DNA of 64,000 nucleotides from positions 547,875 to 611,874 of the forward strand of contig NW_006920426.1 in assembly GCF_000344685.1 (NCBI RefSeq), in the 5' to 3' direction. Each line of letters opens with the position of its first letter. Position 1 is the first letter of the stretch. The notes below the pieces were generated by a model. It ran no database searches. It had not been told where the DNA came from and saw nothing but the letters and a program-made list of their open reading frames with translations. The stretch is from Gloeophyllum trabeum ATCC 11539. Taxonomy: Eukaryota > Basidiomycota > Agaricomycetes > Gloeophyllales > Gloeophyllaceae. The position numbers and the translations under genes were made by a program. Below are positions 1 to 12,333 of the stretch, piece by piece.

Positions 1-1220
1 CTCGGCAAGGCCGACGAGGAGCGCACGCGCTATCTCTTCGACGACGACGACGAGCAGCCGGGGCCCTCGTCTCCCGCCCGCCGCAAGACCAGCCTCGACG
101 CCGCCGAGCCCGTCCCCTTCCGCATCACCTGGCGTGGCGGCGGCAACGAGGTCTTCCTCATCCGCGCCGGCGACGACAACTGGGAGGGCCGCCAGCCCAT
201 GGACAAAGAGTGCGTATTCGCGTCTCTACACACCGGATCACTGACTTAGGATGTCTGACTTCACCTAACTTCCAGACCCGACGGCACATTCTCCGCAACC
301 GTCCCCCTCCCCCGCGGGACGCACCACCTCAAATTCATCGTCGACGGCACAACCCTGACCGCCGACGACCTCCCCACCGCCGTCGCCGACGACGGCACGC
401 TCGCCAACTACGTCGCCGTCCCCCTCCTCCCCTCCTCCTCCTCCCCGCGCTCGCGGCCCCCGTCCTTCTGGTCCGACTCGGAGCGCACCGAGCGCCCCGA
501 CGCCGCGCCCAGCGACACCGAGACGTGGACGCAGGACGTGCCCGAGGCCCTCGTCGCCGCCGCGCGCGAGGAGGAGGCGTACCTCGCCGCGCAGAGCGAC
601 CCCGCGCGCCACGCGCACCCCACGCCCGCGCCGAACATCCCGCCCGCGCCCGTCCTCCCGCGCTTCCTCGACAAGCTCATCCTCAACGCGCGCCCCGGCG
701 CCGACGCCAAGGACGAGCGCCGCAAGGGCGCGGGGCGCGCCCGCCAGCCGGTGCCGATCCCGATCACCACGGCGAGCGGGACGGATCTGACAAGGGAGAA
801 GGAGCGGGAGCGGGAAAAGGAGAGGGAGCGGGAAAGGGAGGGCAATAGGGAGCTCGCGCTCGACGGGCCCGGGCTCGCGGACGACGCGAGCGTGCTCCCC
901 GTCCCGAGCCACGTCGTCCTCCAGCACCTCAGCACGAGCGCGATCAAGAACGGCGTCCTCGCGGTCGGCACGACCATCCGGTACAAGCGGAAGGTGAGTA
1001 ATGTGCGTCTTGTTTCTTCTTTCCTCCTTCCTCCCCCCTTTCTACCTTCTTTCCTCGCCGACCCCCTTCTCCCCTTTTGCTGGCTCGTGTGCGGCGGGGA
1101 TTGACGCCCACTTTCCTATGCCATTGTTTAAAGCGCCAAATGAGCGATATGCTGATCGACACGCGTCTCTTCCGCGGTTTACAGTACCTCACCACGATCT
1201 ACTACAAGCCCATCTCATAG
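1..1220 (+). CDS. AMPK/SNF1 complex beta subunit (5' truncated by window edge)
   Basis: Scaffold and glycogen-sensing subunit of the SNF1/AMPK energy-stress kinase. The open frame runs in from base 1. Introns are read at 210-275 and 994-1184, and the stop is at 1218-1220. Exon 1 and the start of exon 2 carry a CBM48 fold with the core NWEGRQPM and the exit strand HHLKFIVDGT. The C-terminal ASC/AMPKBI part contains VPSHVVLQHLSTSAIKNGVL and, joined across intron 2, a closing stretch ending YLTTIYYKPIS, which matches how Gal83/Sip/AMPK-beta proteins end. Between them lies a disordered Ser/Pro and Arg/Glu-rich linker (about 780-850). The N-terminus is outside the window. Motif order and the exact family-type ending make this call firm. 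Confidence 0.93.
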
Positions 1221-4200
1221 CCGCCAGCCTCCACCAACACCACCACCACCCCCGCGGACCATAGACCACTACTACCCTAGACGCGAGCTGCATTGTATAT
1301 ACGATATACGCGCGGGCCACCGGGTGCGAGGGTGAAAGGGGGATAGAAGATGTACAGTATTAGTGCTGTGTCTTGGATTTTGGATTCCCTTGTCTTTTTC
1401 TTTTGTCCTTTTTTTCTTGATTTTGTTTCTCTTGACCTCGATATCTCTGTTGTAGCCTATACTGAGTACTAAGTACGCCCGCCGGTCCCGTCTCGTTTCT
1501 TCCTGTCTTGTTCTCCTCTCCCATCTACACGCGCACGCATGCATCGCACATATCTACCATCATCCGATCAACTCTCTTCGTACCGTAACTCCTGCATATG
1601 AATGTATGTATCAAGCGGATTTCATGTCTTTCTTGTCATTTCTGTCTACTGGGACTTCGACTGTTTGGGATTCTCGTTCTCTCCTCTTGTCCTCCTCATG
1701 AGCAACGCATCTTCCAATTTGTTACATTACAAGTATATGGCTGACGATCTAAGATCCTCGAAAGAGTCTCTGGTGCTGCTGCCAGTGTATCAAGAGCCTC
1801 AGGCTAAGCTGAAGGGTGATCATTTCCACTACTTTGTTCGGCTGGAAGTTGACAACAACGATTTACTCGAATTCGCTCAGTGCTGATCATACCTAGGATC
1901 ACCCAGCACGATCTGGCTACGCACGCAGGTCCTCGTTCATCCGCGATTCGATACGAGAACAGAAGTTTCATTAGCCTGCGTGCTACATCATGGACGCTAT
2001 GTAGTTAACCGTGAAAGTTGGATCTACGCACACTGGAAGAGGCGACGGACGTTCTCATCCATGTCCCGCCGAACCTACGAATCCGAATCCCTGTGACGAC
2101 GAGCCGCGGTGGATCGGCGCACTTCGAAGAGGGCGCTCGGCACGAAATCTTCTTCACCTGAGACTGAGCTAGTGCTTTCGCTGTTCCGGTGACTTGCTGT
2201 GCTCTCCCACTGTCGGTGTAGCGGAGGATCGTCGCGCGCCAAAGAAGGCGCACGGGAAACATCCGAGCCCGGGGTGAAAGTAGCGAACAGACGCAGCCGC
2301 GATCACCAATGCTTGGGAAATCGAATCAAGAAAGAAGTCGCGGTCTGCCTGTGATATCATCCCGTGCCCGAGCGTGCTAGAAGACCCATGTCGCGCGCGA
2401 AGAGAGGCACGTCACTCGCTCACCGAGCTGAGAATAGAGGGAACACCGGACGCGCTGGGGCAGCTCGGAACAGGGACGTCCGTCGTTACAAGCGCGCATG
2501 TGCGAGCCTATCCTTGCAGGACACTGTGCAAGTAACCTTAAGAACGATGAGTGCCCGATTCGTCTATCTCACGGAACGACTTATCTGCGCATCCATCTCC
2601 CTGACATAGCATAGCATGACGGGCACCCGAATCGTGGCATGAGCGTGTAGGGGCGAGTCGCGAAATGGGGTGTTCTGCGGGGTCCAAGGCTGGTCCAGTC
2701 CCGGACAAACCTCGCCTTTTGGTAGCTAGTCCGACTTTAGCTGATGATACGCGGCCAGTACTAATGGTGGGGCCGCCGTGATAGTGATCCCGCGCGTTGC
2801 CATGATTTGGGGGAGACTTGCAATTGTCTACAGGATGTGCTGCGAGATGAGAGACGATAATCAGCGCGCATATGTTGATCCAAGCATGGCCGGATTTCAG
2901 TTTTCAAAATGTGTTAGTCCATAGCGAGCGAACAATCTCGCAGAATCTCGAATGACGTTGTGAGAACCCTCCAGCGTTACGCACTCAGCTTCGCGGTCTG
3001 GGCTGTCGACGAGCAATAACGCCCGAGCAGAAGGCCCTGATAGATGACGATAGGGTAGGCCTTGTTTCTGCTGGCAGCCTATCACAGCACGCTTCCCTTC
3101 CCTTGATTTGCCAGGGCCAGGGACCCGCCTAGTCCAGCCCGCTCGCGGGTGAGCGTGGACTCACTCTAGATTCGCCTTCGAGCTTGGGTAGACACGCATG
3201 GTAGCGCATTTGGGAGGCGACGATCATGCATCACTATACCGAATGGCTGTAGCTCGGATGAACGGTTGCTCTCTGTCGCAAGGATGTCCCTATATGCTGG
3301 GCGATATGAGAACAAGGAAATCAGCAGCATGTTCACGCTGACCGTGAGGTGTATGATCAAAGTGGACTCACCTTACAGAGTGAAGCGTGGCCGTATGGCA
3401 ACAGCAATGTCTACGCAGAATATGACATACCAGGAACCGACGGTAATCAAAACTTTCGGACGCCCTTCCTTTCCGGTGAGCAAGACCGCCATTCTAATGA
3501 TGCGACGTACCACGGAGGTAATATCGTCGGTCATACCGTATCGATCGAGAAGTGTATAGCATGATGTCGGACGGCTGTTTAGGACGGGATGACGACGACG
3601 CGGGTGTATTGATAGGTATACGCTCACCTGAAGTCTGAAAATATTAAGGTGCCAGGGAAATAGTCGGATAAATGCGGCTTGAGCCGCAACCCCGTCTCGG
3701 ACGTCCAATGAAGCATTGCAAAGGTATCGATACTCCAGTGGATGTCCCGCCGGAGGATATATGTGCTTTATGGGCGCGTGTCTACCGTACCGATGGGGGT
3801 GGTTACCTCCTCGATGAGATAAGCAATCGTTCAGTAATCGTAATCCAGCCTGAGGCACTCTAGGCCCGGTAATAAATAAGTGGCAGCATGCATCTCCGTA
3901 TATCCCAGTGGAATTCGCTAAATCGAACGTTCACTGACAACACGTCGATAGTAGACGGTAAGCTGGGAATTGACTGTGATCCAGATATGATGGCAGCTTA
4001 CCCACGGCCCTTGTGCAGGAATGTCAGGTTAACTGTGTACTTGATTCCCTTTAGTCGAAAACAGTTTACCTTGGACCCCTGTCCCCGGGTATGCGGAAAT
4101 ACGGAGCACAAGCTTAGTAAGGTCGCCATCTCACATATTGTGAGCCTGTGACTGGACGGCCCGTATGATCCTAGCAAAAGTGTACCGGTGGGTCATCATG

Positions 4201-5390
4201 TCATTGCACGATCAGGACGGAAGGAATAACTCTGGACAGGGCAGACCTTCCTGCTCTGCCCATTACGACTGTCACCTCAGTTTTCCCTCGGTACAAGATT
4301 ACAGACTGGCTGGCGGTTTTGCTTGCGCTCTCGAGCACTTGACGGGTAAGCCCCTGTGATCTGCTCCAATCGTAATGAACTGGGGACGCAGAATGGCACG
4401 CTTCACATGTACTTTGACATGAATCTCTGTGATTATATGCCCGTAAGCAGGGTCGATCGGCTGAGACTCGGAGTATAACCAAGAGGGTATACGCGGTGGC
4501 ATCGGTGGAAGGAGACTTACGGCGTTGAGCAGCTATAGCGTTGTGTTGCACTATAAGACGGTACTGTCAGACCATACGTATCCCAAGAGAGTGTACTCAC
4601 CGCGCCGCCACACTTCCACTCGTTGAGTAGCGTCTGACGGTTAGTATACTCGCAACGGCCTATGCAGACGCTCGGATCGAGGAGAAATTCTTACACGTGC
4701 ACACAATAGTAACCATCAGTTCATTGGCTCGATCGCTAGTTTGTGAGGTAGCTATATGTAAACTGCATGCGAGTGATCACTTGTATAAATGTCAGCCCCA
4801 TATACTACCCCAGGCCAGCACTATCCTCGCCACGGCAGGAGTCCCCACAGAGGCTATCAACATAAAACCACTCGTTGATCACTTTCAATATCGCCTTCGC
4901 ACCCATCATAGGGGTGTCAGCGGCTGACGCTCCCTAGGGGACGCAGTCAACACAGCTGGACCCTGCTCTTTCCAGCGGTGAAGAAGCCCCAAACAAAAGG
5001 AGCGCCGCTGGAAGAACAGGATGAAGGCAAACGCGCACTCGCTATACATAGCAGCAGCTCGCAGACATCACAAAGGAAGCTAGCATCGACATAAGAGACG
5101 ATCTCGACATTTATGAGCCAGACGTGGGTGCAGACCTCACGCTAACACACCAGAGCAGGGAGTAACGATACAACATCGGACAAACCAGCGCAACAGTTGT
5201 CCCCTAAGAAAATCGATAGAGTACCCAGAGACGGCAAGCAAACTTCAGTCGATCCCGTTGCCGAGGAGGGTTTCATATGATAGAGACGACGGACCAAGAG
5301 GGGCCTTCACGAGAGCCACAGCGCAGCTTGAGGTGACCAGTATCGAGACTTGCATTTTACACTATACACAGGTCTTCTTCACAGTAATGG
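1221..5390. other. Long stretch without a supportable intact gene
   Basis: No ORF here has a recognisable domain, and codon use is mixed. The first few hundred bases are probably the 3' UTR of the AMPK beta gene. On the minus strand, between about 3373 and 4640, several stretches end in good splice-donor words (GTGAGC near 3625, GTGAGT near 4600) and read as protein only when in-frame stops are ignored. This suggests a decayed multi-exon gene. I could not assign it to a family. Confidence 0.4.
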
Positions 5391-8034
5391 TCACGAATGT
5401 CCATTGCTCCCATTCCCGCTTCGTCGATAGTCAGAGTCGGACGGCGGGGAACCGGACAGCCTCGAAGCACCGACAGGATTCATGATGCTAGCCAAACCAG
5501 CAGGCACTGGTGGCGGCGGCGACGTCGACATCGGATGATAGCTCCCGTTGGATCCCCCGGACGCCGCACGATACGGCGGGTGGTTCGTCGCAGGCGACTG
5601 CGGCGGCGGCAACGAGTAGTGGTGTTCACGCTCCCGCTCGCGGTGCATGACGGGCGAGTGCGAGCTCCTGTGACTCCCCGAGCGGTGCATAGGGGACGGC
5701 GGGACGAGTTCTTCTGGGTGCCCATGTCCGTGTCCGTTCCCAAGTTGCTCGCTCGCACGCGAGCTCCTCCTCCGACTCCTGTCCCTCCCGGACATCGACG
5801 GCGGTCGCGACCCCTCGGGATATTCCACACGTATGTTCAACGGCGGCTGCGATCGGGACGACGGCTGCGATGGAAGTGACGCAAACAGGTCGTCTTCGAA
5901 CTGGGTCGCCGGCCTGCTGCTTTCGCGCATATACATCTCTCGTTCTTGATTGGGCGGGTACGCTTCGCCCACAGGGTACCCGGACTGGCTGCCCTCTTGC
6001 TCGTCGGGGTATGCGGGGATCACAGCTGCGTGTCTGCCTCCGAGCGGTCTACTTTAGTGACAACAAACAAGGGGATCATCAACAAAGACCGCAACACAAC
6101 GTAGAAGAAAGATGAGATGAGAAGATACGTCCCAGTGCCAGAAATCAATATCAGATGGTCAGAGCCACAAGCTATTTTGGAACCACAGAAGACGTTCAAA
6201 GCGCAGAAACACAGCATAACGGAGCGCGCGACCGAATGATAACACGAGATCACCCTACTCACCCTCCCTCGACAAAGTGCTGCCACACATAGTCTCTCAG
6301 CATGTCCGCGCCGGGCAGCTCCTGAATCAAGTGCTTGATGGAGTGCTGGGTCATCCCGAAGAAGTCCGGGCCAGAGACGCTATTGCTATGCTGCCGATCG
6401 CGAATAAGGTTCGCTTGCTTGACGACGGTGGCCCACGCGCCAGTAGCGGTCCCGGAGATGATAGCGTGTCCCGGCTGGTCGTCCGGCACGACTTGGAACT
6501 TGGGGCCGTCGCCGCCGTCGAGGATGGAGCAGGTGTAGTTCACCTCCTTGTGCGGGTCTATCATCGAGAGATAGCGCCTGAGACGCGTCAGCCCGGATCA
6601 CACGCACGCCTGCCCCAAGGCGATATACGCACCTTTGCACGACATACCCAACCGGGTAGATATACCTCTCATTATGGAAATGTTCTCTCATACAGACCTC
6701 CCCGAGGGACAGCACAACCATGATGCCGACATTCAGCGGCAAGATCGGCTTCCCCTTCCTATCCCGCGGTATAGTGGGGATGTTGTACACTTTCGACGCC
6801 ACCGTATGCGCCTTCAACCTCTTTGGCTTTGACGTGCGCTCCGCGCGGGGCAAGGCGACCGGGAGCGGGGGAGAGTGGACATGTCCGTGCCCGTGCCCAT
6901 TCGACGGAGCGTGCTGGGGTTGTCCAGGGTGGTGAAAGTACGACTGTGGCGACCGGGGACGAAAGGACCCAGCGGAGGGCGAATGGTGATGCATCTCCCG
7001 CTCGTCGTGGGGCGAGCCGGGAGGGGGGTACGTGTAGTGCTGCTGTTCGTGGCGCATGTCAGGGCGCCCTTGGTGAGGGGAAATCATCGGAGGCTGGCTC
7101 GGCTGGTGAAAGTGGGCTGAGGTGGGATGCTGCATGGGGGATGGATGCCCGTGGCGCGGGCTCATTCCGGGCTCAGAGGGCGGCGCAGGCGGCTTCAGCC
7201 TCAGTCGCGTGCCCCCACTCGACACGAGCACAGGGGGTGTGCCCTCCCCCGCAGAGCCCCCCGCGACGTCCCTCGCTTTGCCACCTCGCGCTCTCTTCAC
7301 GCCCTTCCGTGCGCTCTCGTCCGACCCCTGCATCATTGCGCGATGGCTCTCCCTCATGATCGCCTCGCGGAGCCGCCGGTCGCGCTCCTCCTCGCGTTTG
7401 CGGCCCTGAGGGCCGACGTGTCTGCTGGTGAAGACCGGGTCGATGCTGGGATCCTCGTGCTCGATCTCGTGCCCTGCCTGGCGGAGGTTCGCGACGAAGT
7501 GGTTGCGCCCGGCGTGGTTGAGGAGCGAGCGCGGAAAGGCAGAGCTGGACGGAAATGGGCCGGGCCCATGCGCATGGGATGGGGAGGGGATGGGGCCTTT
7601 GGTTAGGGCTTCGAGCTCGATGATACGGTCGAGGAGAATGCTGTGCAGCACTCAGATACTGCGACATGTCTTCAGAATCAAGAGCTTACCGTCGCTCCTG
7701 CCCGAGTCGCACATTCCTCTCTCCCGAGCGTTGTAATTCTGCCGTAGCCTCTTTGTATTTCTTTTCGAATAGAGACGGTATGAATATACCCACGGGCGCT
7801 TAACATGAAAACACTCACCTCTTCAAGATCGAAGTACTTTCGCTTAAGACTGCTGTATTTCGCGACCACCTCTTGCTCGTTGGGCTTTGGCGTCGGTGTC
7901 AGATTGACGGTCATCTGCGGCGGCACTGGCGGCGGTCCCATGACGACGTCTCTATCAGGCGGCGGCCCCATCGTCGTCGGTGCCGACGACGACGTGCTGG
8001 CCACAGACTGAGGTTGTGCACCTCGACGACTCAT
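5391..8034 (-). CDS. FYRN/FYRC-domain nuclear protein
   Basis: Five exons are read on the minus strand: 7819-8034, 7690-7760, 6633-7640, 6263-6577 and 5391-6033. They join in frame to a 750-residue protein. The start is the ATG at 8034. A coiled-coil-like segment follows (KYSSLKRKYFDLEEKYKE on to an RRILLDRIIELE helix), then a long disordered region rich in His, Pro and Ser. The FY-rich domains come next: FYRN around NERYIYPVGYV-VQRRYLSM, and FYRC around ISGTATGAWATVVKQAN and GPDFFGMTQHSIKHLIQELP. The tail is Ser/Pro-rich. FYRN and FYRC are typical of chromatin proteins such as TBRG1, and in other contexts MLL and JmjC proteins. Here there is no SET or JmjC domain, so the TBRG1-like arrangement fits best. 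A chromatin role is inferred from the family. Confidence 0.85.
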
Positions 8035-10896
8035 TTTTTGCGGGGAACGACGGGTTGCGAATGTCGCGCCGATGTATGCGCTGGCTGTGAGTTGGTGGTT
8101 GGCTGGGAAGCGGTGGACCCCTCCTGTAGGTTCTTTCCGGCGGATTGATTGCTTCCCAATCCGTCGACGTCTCAGGCTATGTCAGTACCTTTCGCCGCAA
8201 TTCTGACCCTGCAACTTCTTGGCTTGCGCAACAACGATAACAACAACTATAGATGTGTACTTTACAAGTCTTTACCAACAAACGTATCGGCTGTATTCCC
8301 TCTGTGAGGCCTGAAAACCCGAACGAACGTCCGCACTGTGTCCGTGCTGCGATTTCCAGCATCCCAGAAAAGGGATTCTACGCGCCTGATGAACCGGGAT
8401 TGATGGAGGTGCACTCCAAATTTGGGACTACTGACGCCGAAACCTTGTTCCTGCTACGTCTTCTCCTTTCTCTTCGAATTTCATACTGAACGCCCAGGAG
8501 CGCATAGCCGCGGGCCCACAACGCATGCCCGTTCTCTGCGGCTTGTCTTACGTCGATAGCATGACTATGGTATGCGATAGCTGAAATCCCGTATTTCATG
8601 CGTCCACGCCCTGTCGTACAGCAGAAAACTTACGAAGTCGTCGACACCGGGAGGTATCATGATTCACATACGTACGTAGCATTCTTCGGGCTTCTCATTT
8701 TGCCTTTAGTCATGAGCTGGGAAGTTCGGAGGTCATTTTGGGCGCAAGTCAGGCGGGCAAACTCCAGAGCATCATCTCCATGTGATCAGCATCATCCGAC
8801 TCGCAGCGCCGCGTTGCCTTGAGCTATATCAGCCCATTGACAGAGAGCTAAAACCAGCTCGACGCCACCAGCGGCGGTTCTCATCAGCTCTCCTATCCAG
8901 TTCGGGCAGGACACCTGCCTATTCGGGGTAGGATAGATACGGTCTGCATTGCAACGTGTAGATTGTGGCTGAATGCTAAGGTTGTTCCTGCGGGTATTGC
9001 TCGCATTCAGCTCAGTGGAAGGTATCACAGGATGCGCCGCGTAACTCAGAGCCCGGTGCACGCACCCAGACATGCTCTTGGATCCCTTCGTACGTGCACT
9101 TCCGAAGTTCGTGGATCAACGCAGGCTTGTTCTCGTAGATGTCAAACCGACACGTGTGGGCGTCTTCGTCGTAAATCCGCTTCCTCTCATTCCACGGTAT
9201 ATATATACTGACGGTTCGCGGCCGGTGCCCTTCACAGATCATGTCAGATCGCAGTCAGTCTCGGTCGTGTTGACGCCCACAGCATACAGGCGAGCTTTTG
9301 TGATTTGACACCCTTACATATAGCGAACCAGCTCGTTGCTGGGACCGATGCCTGCTGAGTTTTGAAGTCGTTACAACACTATGGTTGACTGCCGTTGCGC
9401 TTCTCTTCCTACACTTTGACTGTATGAGCCTCTATATCAATCCCACGAAACCGGAACTCGGGTCCGCGAGTCATTCTTAGGTCTTGCGACCGGCCAAATC
9501 TGATGTGCCAGCGGTCAAAGTAGTAGTAAGTCAATGGCCTTCATACAACTCGAAGTATGCCTGACTTCTGACAGATGATAGACGAAGCATCCCAGACGTT
9601 TCATCACGCCGACCCGTCGGTATCGGTCGCCACCTGTCGTGTCTGAATGCTCAGCGCTGATATCGTTCAGACTGTCGCCACTCCAAGAGAAGGCGGCAGG
9701 CAACCGATATCTACTCTTCGCCCGTGTGCCTCAGCCGGACTTCCCGGGTTCGTGGTGACTATGCGGTGAAGTTATGAGAGGTTTCGTTCAGTTCCTTCAA
9801 GTCCGAGCAATACGCGTATGGTGAACGACGGAAGAAAACCGTTAGCAGCTTCGCTTCGTCGTCTAATCCCATCGAGCGCATATTGCGAGTGAGTTGTTCC
9901 CCTATCGTCAGCAATTCATCTGCTCTAACGATAGCTAACGCCTCCGAGCACTCCGTCTTTGTCTGCGAAACCATGTTAATCCCGAGACGACTAGGTGAAT
10001 TACTTCAGACGTACCATCATCACGGACACACCTCTTTTCCGGATTGCCAAGTGCATTCGGCAGGGACGTAAGGTTTAGCCTCGGCCACTGCGAGGGCTGT
10101 AGCTAGGCCCGGAACTCTCGTATTATGTTTGTTCTGACCGCGTTTCTAGGCGTAGAGCTCCGTCATAATGGGTATTTTGGGGTGACGCGCGTGGCAATCT
10201 GATACTCATAATCGAGGAGTACAACCTGATTTATGTTTCTTGTGAGCGATATCATCGCCTGTCTATGTTGATCATGAGGTGACAAGTAGCAGACGCTGAT
10301 GGACGCCGAGCCTTCCGGTACAGATGGACGTTGTGACCTTCGGTCCAAAGGTTCGAGTCACGCCGCTATAGGTGGCTTCGCCATATGATTGAAGTTATAC
10401 TGAAGTGCACATGGGCCACTAATCTAGGTGAAAACTCCTTGGAGGCAAACCTTATTCTTCCCTGTGGATCTTGATATCCGCAGCAAATTCCGAGAAGCAC
10501 TCGGTGAGTAGCGACCTTGCGCCATCCTTCCAGCTTGCCGTTGATCTCCAACAGATCAGCTTGCTTTGGCAAGATCCTGGCGCAGCTAATGGATATCTCG
10601 TACGTCGATTTCACTGTACCACAGTCATGACAGTCGCCAGGTCTTGGATTGCAAGGTCTTAAACTAGTGAAGCAGAAGGTTAAACTCGACTCTGTATAGG
10701 CTCGCCGCACGTAATCCCACTCCTCCCTCTTCGTCCTCTTTTTGGTAACTTTCCTAAGTCGTGCAGTCTCCGCACGCAGCCCGTTGCATCGTCATGTGCA
10801 CCGTCGAAGACCGTTGGCCCTGCGCGGATATAGCGCGACTGTGAGTATTCTCTCGCTCAGTCAAGATGAGGTCAACTCACCAGGTAACATGTGCCC
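8035..10896. other. Intergenic region with minus-strand coding-like fragments
   Basis: No complete gene could be built. Four minus-strand stretches look protein-like in composition (about 8792-9242, 9759-9974, 10163-10348 and 10366-10745), with runs such as FDIYENKPALIHELRK and DELLTIGEQLTRNMRSMG. They carry no domain I recognise and cannot be joined into one frame by clear splice sites. They may be relics of one decayed gene or chance ORFs. Confidence 0.3.
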
Positions 10897-11043
10897 TCAA
10901 GGTGATACGAAACACAGGTCCGGGCAAGGTCCCTTTGTGGGACATGGTATACATGAAGTAGTAGCGGGCTCCGGAGCAGGGGCAGCAACGGCAATGCTCG
11001 CCAATGCGAGAAGGGCAAGTTGGATGATGCGAGTCGAGAGCAT
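10897..11043 (-). CDS. Small secreted cysteine-rich peptide, divergent member (48 aa)
   Basis: Minus-strand single-exon ORF. I chose the ATG at 11043 because it starts MLSTRIIQLALLALAS, the same N-terminus as the other family members. An in-frame ATG at 11088 lies only about 17 bp from the TATA box and may be upstream of the mRNA start. Residues 1-20 form a hydrophobic secretion signal ending AVAAP. The mature part has four cysteines (C31, C34, C40, C44) in a CIPCPTKGPCPDLC pattern, without the CC pair of most relatives. It ends FVSP, so it may be truncated or spliced at its 3' end. Its function is not known. Confidence 0.7.
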   Translation of the reverse strand: MLSTRIIQLALLALASIAVAAPAPEPATTSCIPCPTKGPCPDLCFVSP

Positions 11044-11104
11044 GGTTAGGTCCTTCGCTGTGCTGCTGAGCTTTGCTTGGGTCTTCATGCTTCGCTCTGA
11101 AGAG

Positions 11105-11113
11105 CCTTTTATA
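11105..11113 (-). promoter_or_regulatory. TATA box of the peptide gene at 10897-11043
   Basis: The minus strand reads TATAAAAGG, about 60 bp upstream of the preferred ATG at 11043. Confidence 0.6.
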
Positions 11114-11843
11114 CTGAAACCACGGTCTGGCCGATCAAGTCATTCCATTCACAATCTACTGACGCCGCTCTCCTAGTGGATGAATCATGAAACGTGTTCC
11201 TGATTGGGCGTGCCAGCCGCGACGCCAGACCAGTCGAAAGGAGACGTCGGGATTGCGTACCACGGTAGCAAACGCTCTAGATGAGCTCAATTACACTTCC
11301 TTGGTTTAGATTTAGAATGAACTGTTCGACCCCTCGCAACTTCAGCGCAACTGAGCATTTTGGGCCCCGGACTTCAAACATTGAATTAGTATTGGCCGCA
11401 AAATTGACGGCAAGCGCGGGTTACATGGCAAGAGTGTGCATCATTCTCTGAGCTTGCATTTTGGTAAGACTGACAACACTCCGCTTCACAGGTCCGTCCA
11501 TATAGGCTACAGCGACAGAAACGCAATCAAGCTCCATAAAGGTACCCCTGAGTCTGATCCGTGTTGCGCCACACGCTGCGGACGATGCATAGCTCCCCGT
11601 ACAAAGAAACACAAAGGCGCCCTGACATCGACCACGAGCGTGGTGGGCACATGGATAAGAATAGATACAGCGGTCAAGTGGGATTTGTGTAGTCCCGAGG
11701 AGGATAGGTGGCTCGAGAAGTCTCCCCACCTAGCGTTCTCCGCGTAAGTGGACAGTCAGTGACAAGGTGTAATGATTTAACAATACATACCGTGTTTCGT
11801 ATATCCATGGAATCCCTCCCTCTCTCCGTCTCTTGTTCAGAGA
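11114..11843. other. Divergent intergenic region between two peptide genes
   Basis: The region separates a minus-strand and a plus-strand peptide gene, so both promoters lie in it. The overlapping ORFs at 11421-11747 on opposite strands have no recognisable domain and are probably chance. I see nothing else. Confidence 0.4.
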
Positions 11844-11845
11844 TG

Positions 11846-11853
11846 ATATAAAG
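11846..11853 (+). promoter_or_regulatory. TATA box of the peptide gene at 11896
   Basis: ATATAAAG, about 44 bp upstream of the ATG. Confidence 0.6.
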
Positions 11854-11895
11854 TCCCCAAGTGTCGAACGATTATGCCTGTTACGCTACGAAAGA

Positions 11896-12063
11896 ATGCG
11901 CACCTTCCTTAGCACCACACTCGCCATCTTAGCTCTAGTTGGATACGCCGCCGCGGCGCCTGGCACGGAGAGCGGTGGTTACAACTGCTGTTGTCAGTCA
12001 ATGGGAACTGCATGTCGAGAGTGCAAACCATGCATCATCCCTCCTCCCGTTGACACCGCTTAA
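11896..12063 (+). CDS. Small secreted cysteine-rich peptide, CCC variant (55 aa)
   Basis: Intronless ORF with ATG at 11896 and stop at 12061-12063. Residues 1-21 are a hydrophobic secretion signal (LSTTLAILALVGYAAAAP). The mature part contains three adjacent cysteines (31-33) and then C40, C43 and C46, i.e. CCC-x6-C-x2-C-x2-C. This is a shifted version of the family pattern CC-x-C...C-x2-C-x-C. The tail is proline-rich and ends PPPVDTA. Length, signal and six-cysteine count match the relatives at 17199, 18075 and 20881, but sequence identity outside the cysteines is low. Function unknown. Confidence 0.75.
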   Translation: MRTFLSTTLAILALVGYAAAAPGTESGGYNCCCQSMGTACRECKPCIIPPPVDTA

Positions 12064-12333
12064 CCGAGAGGTGAGTTGTGTTTACTGTGCTACCGTGATT
12101 TGCTCGCTGACGAACATCTGCGATGTGTTCATGGGTATAGACAAGCTATATCATGATGGCGCAGACTGCGAAAGGAACTCAAACCCAAGTCAAACGTCTC
12201 ATTGACGGAGCACTCATAGCCTTGAATTACTTGTGTCAAACTCAACGTGGCCACTGGCAATCATAAGTGAAAGATCGTTTTCATTCATTGCAGACGTCCT
12301 GTACCGATCTTTGGTACATCCACCGTTGGATTC

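Noticed and set aside
265..986. Minus- and plus-strand ORFs over the AMPK beta exon
   Set aside because: They are frame shadows of a GC-rich coding exon. The called frame alone gives the CBM48 and ASC motifs.
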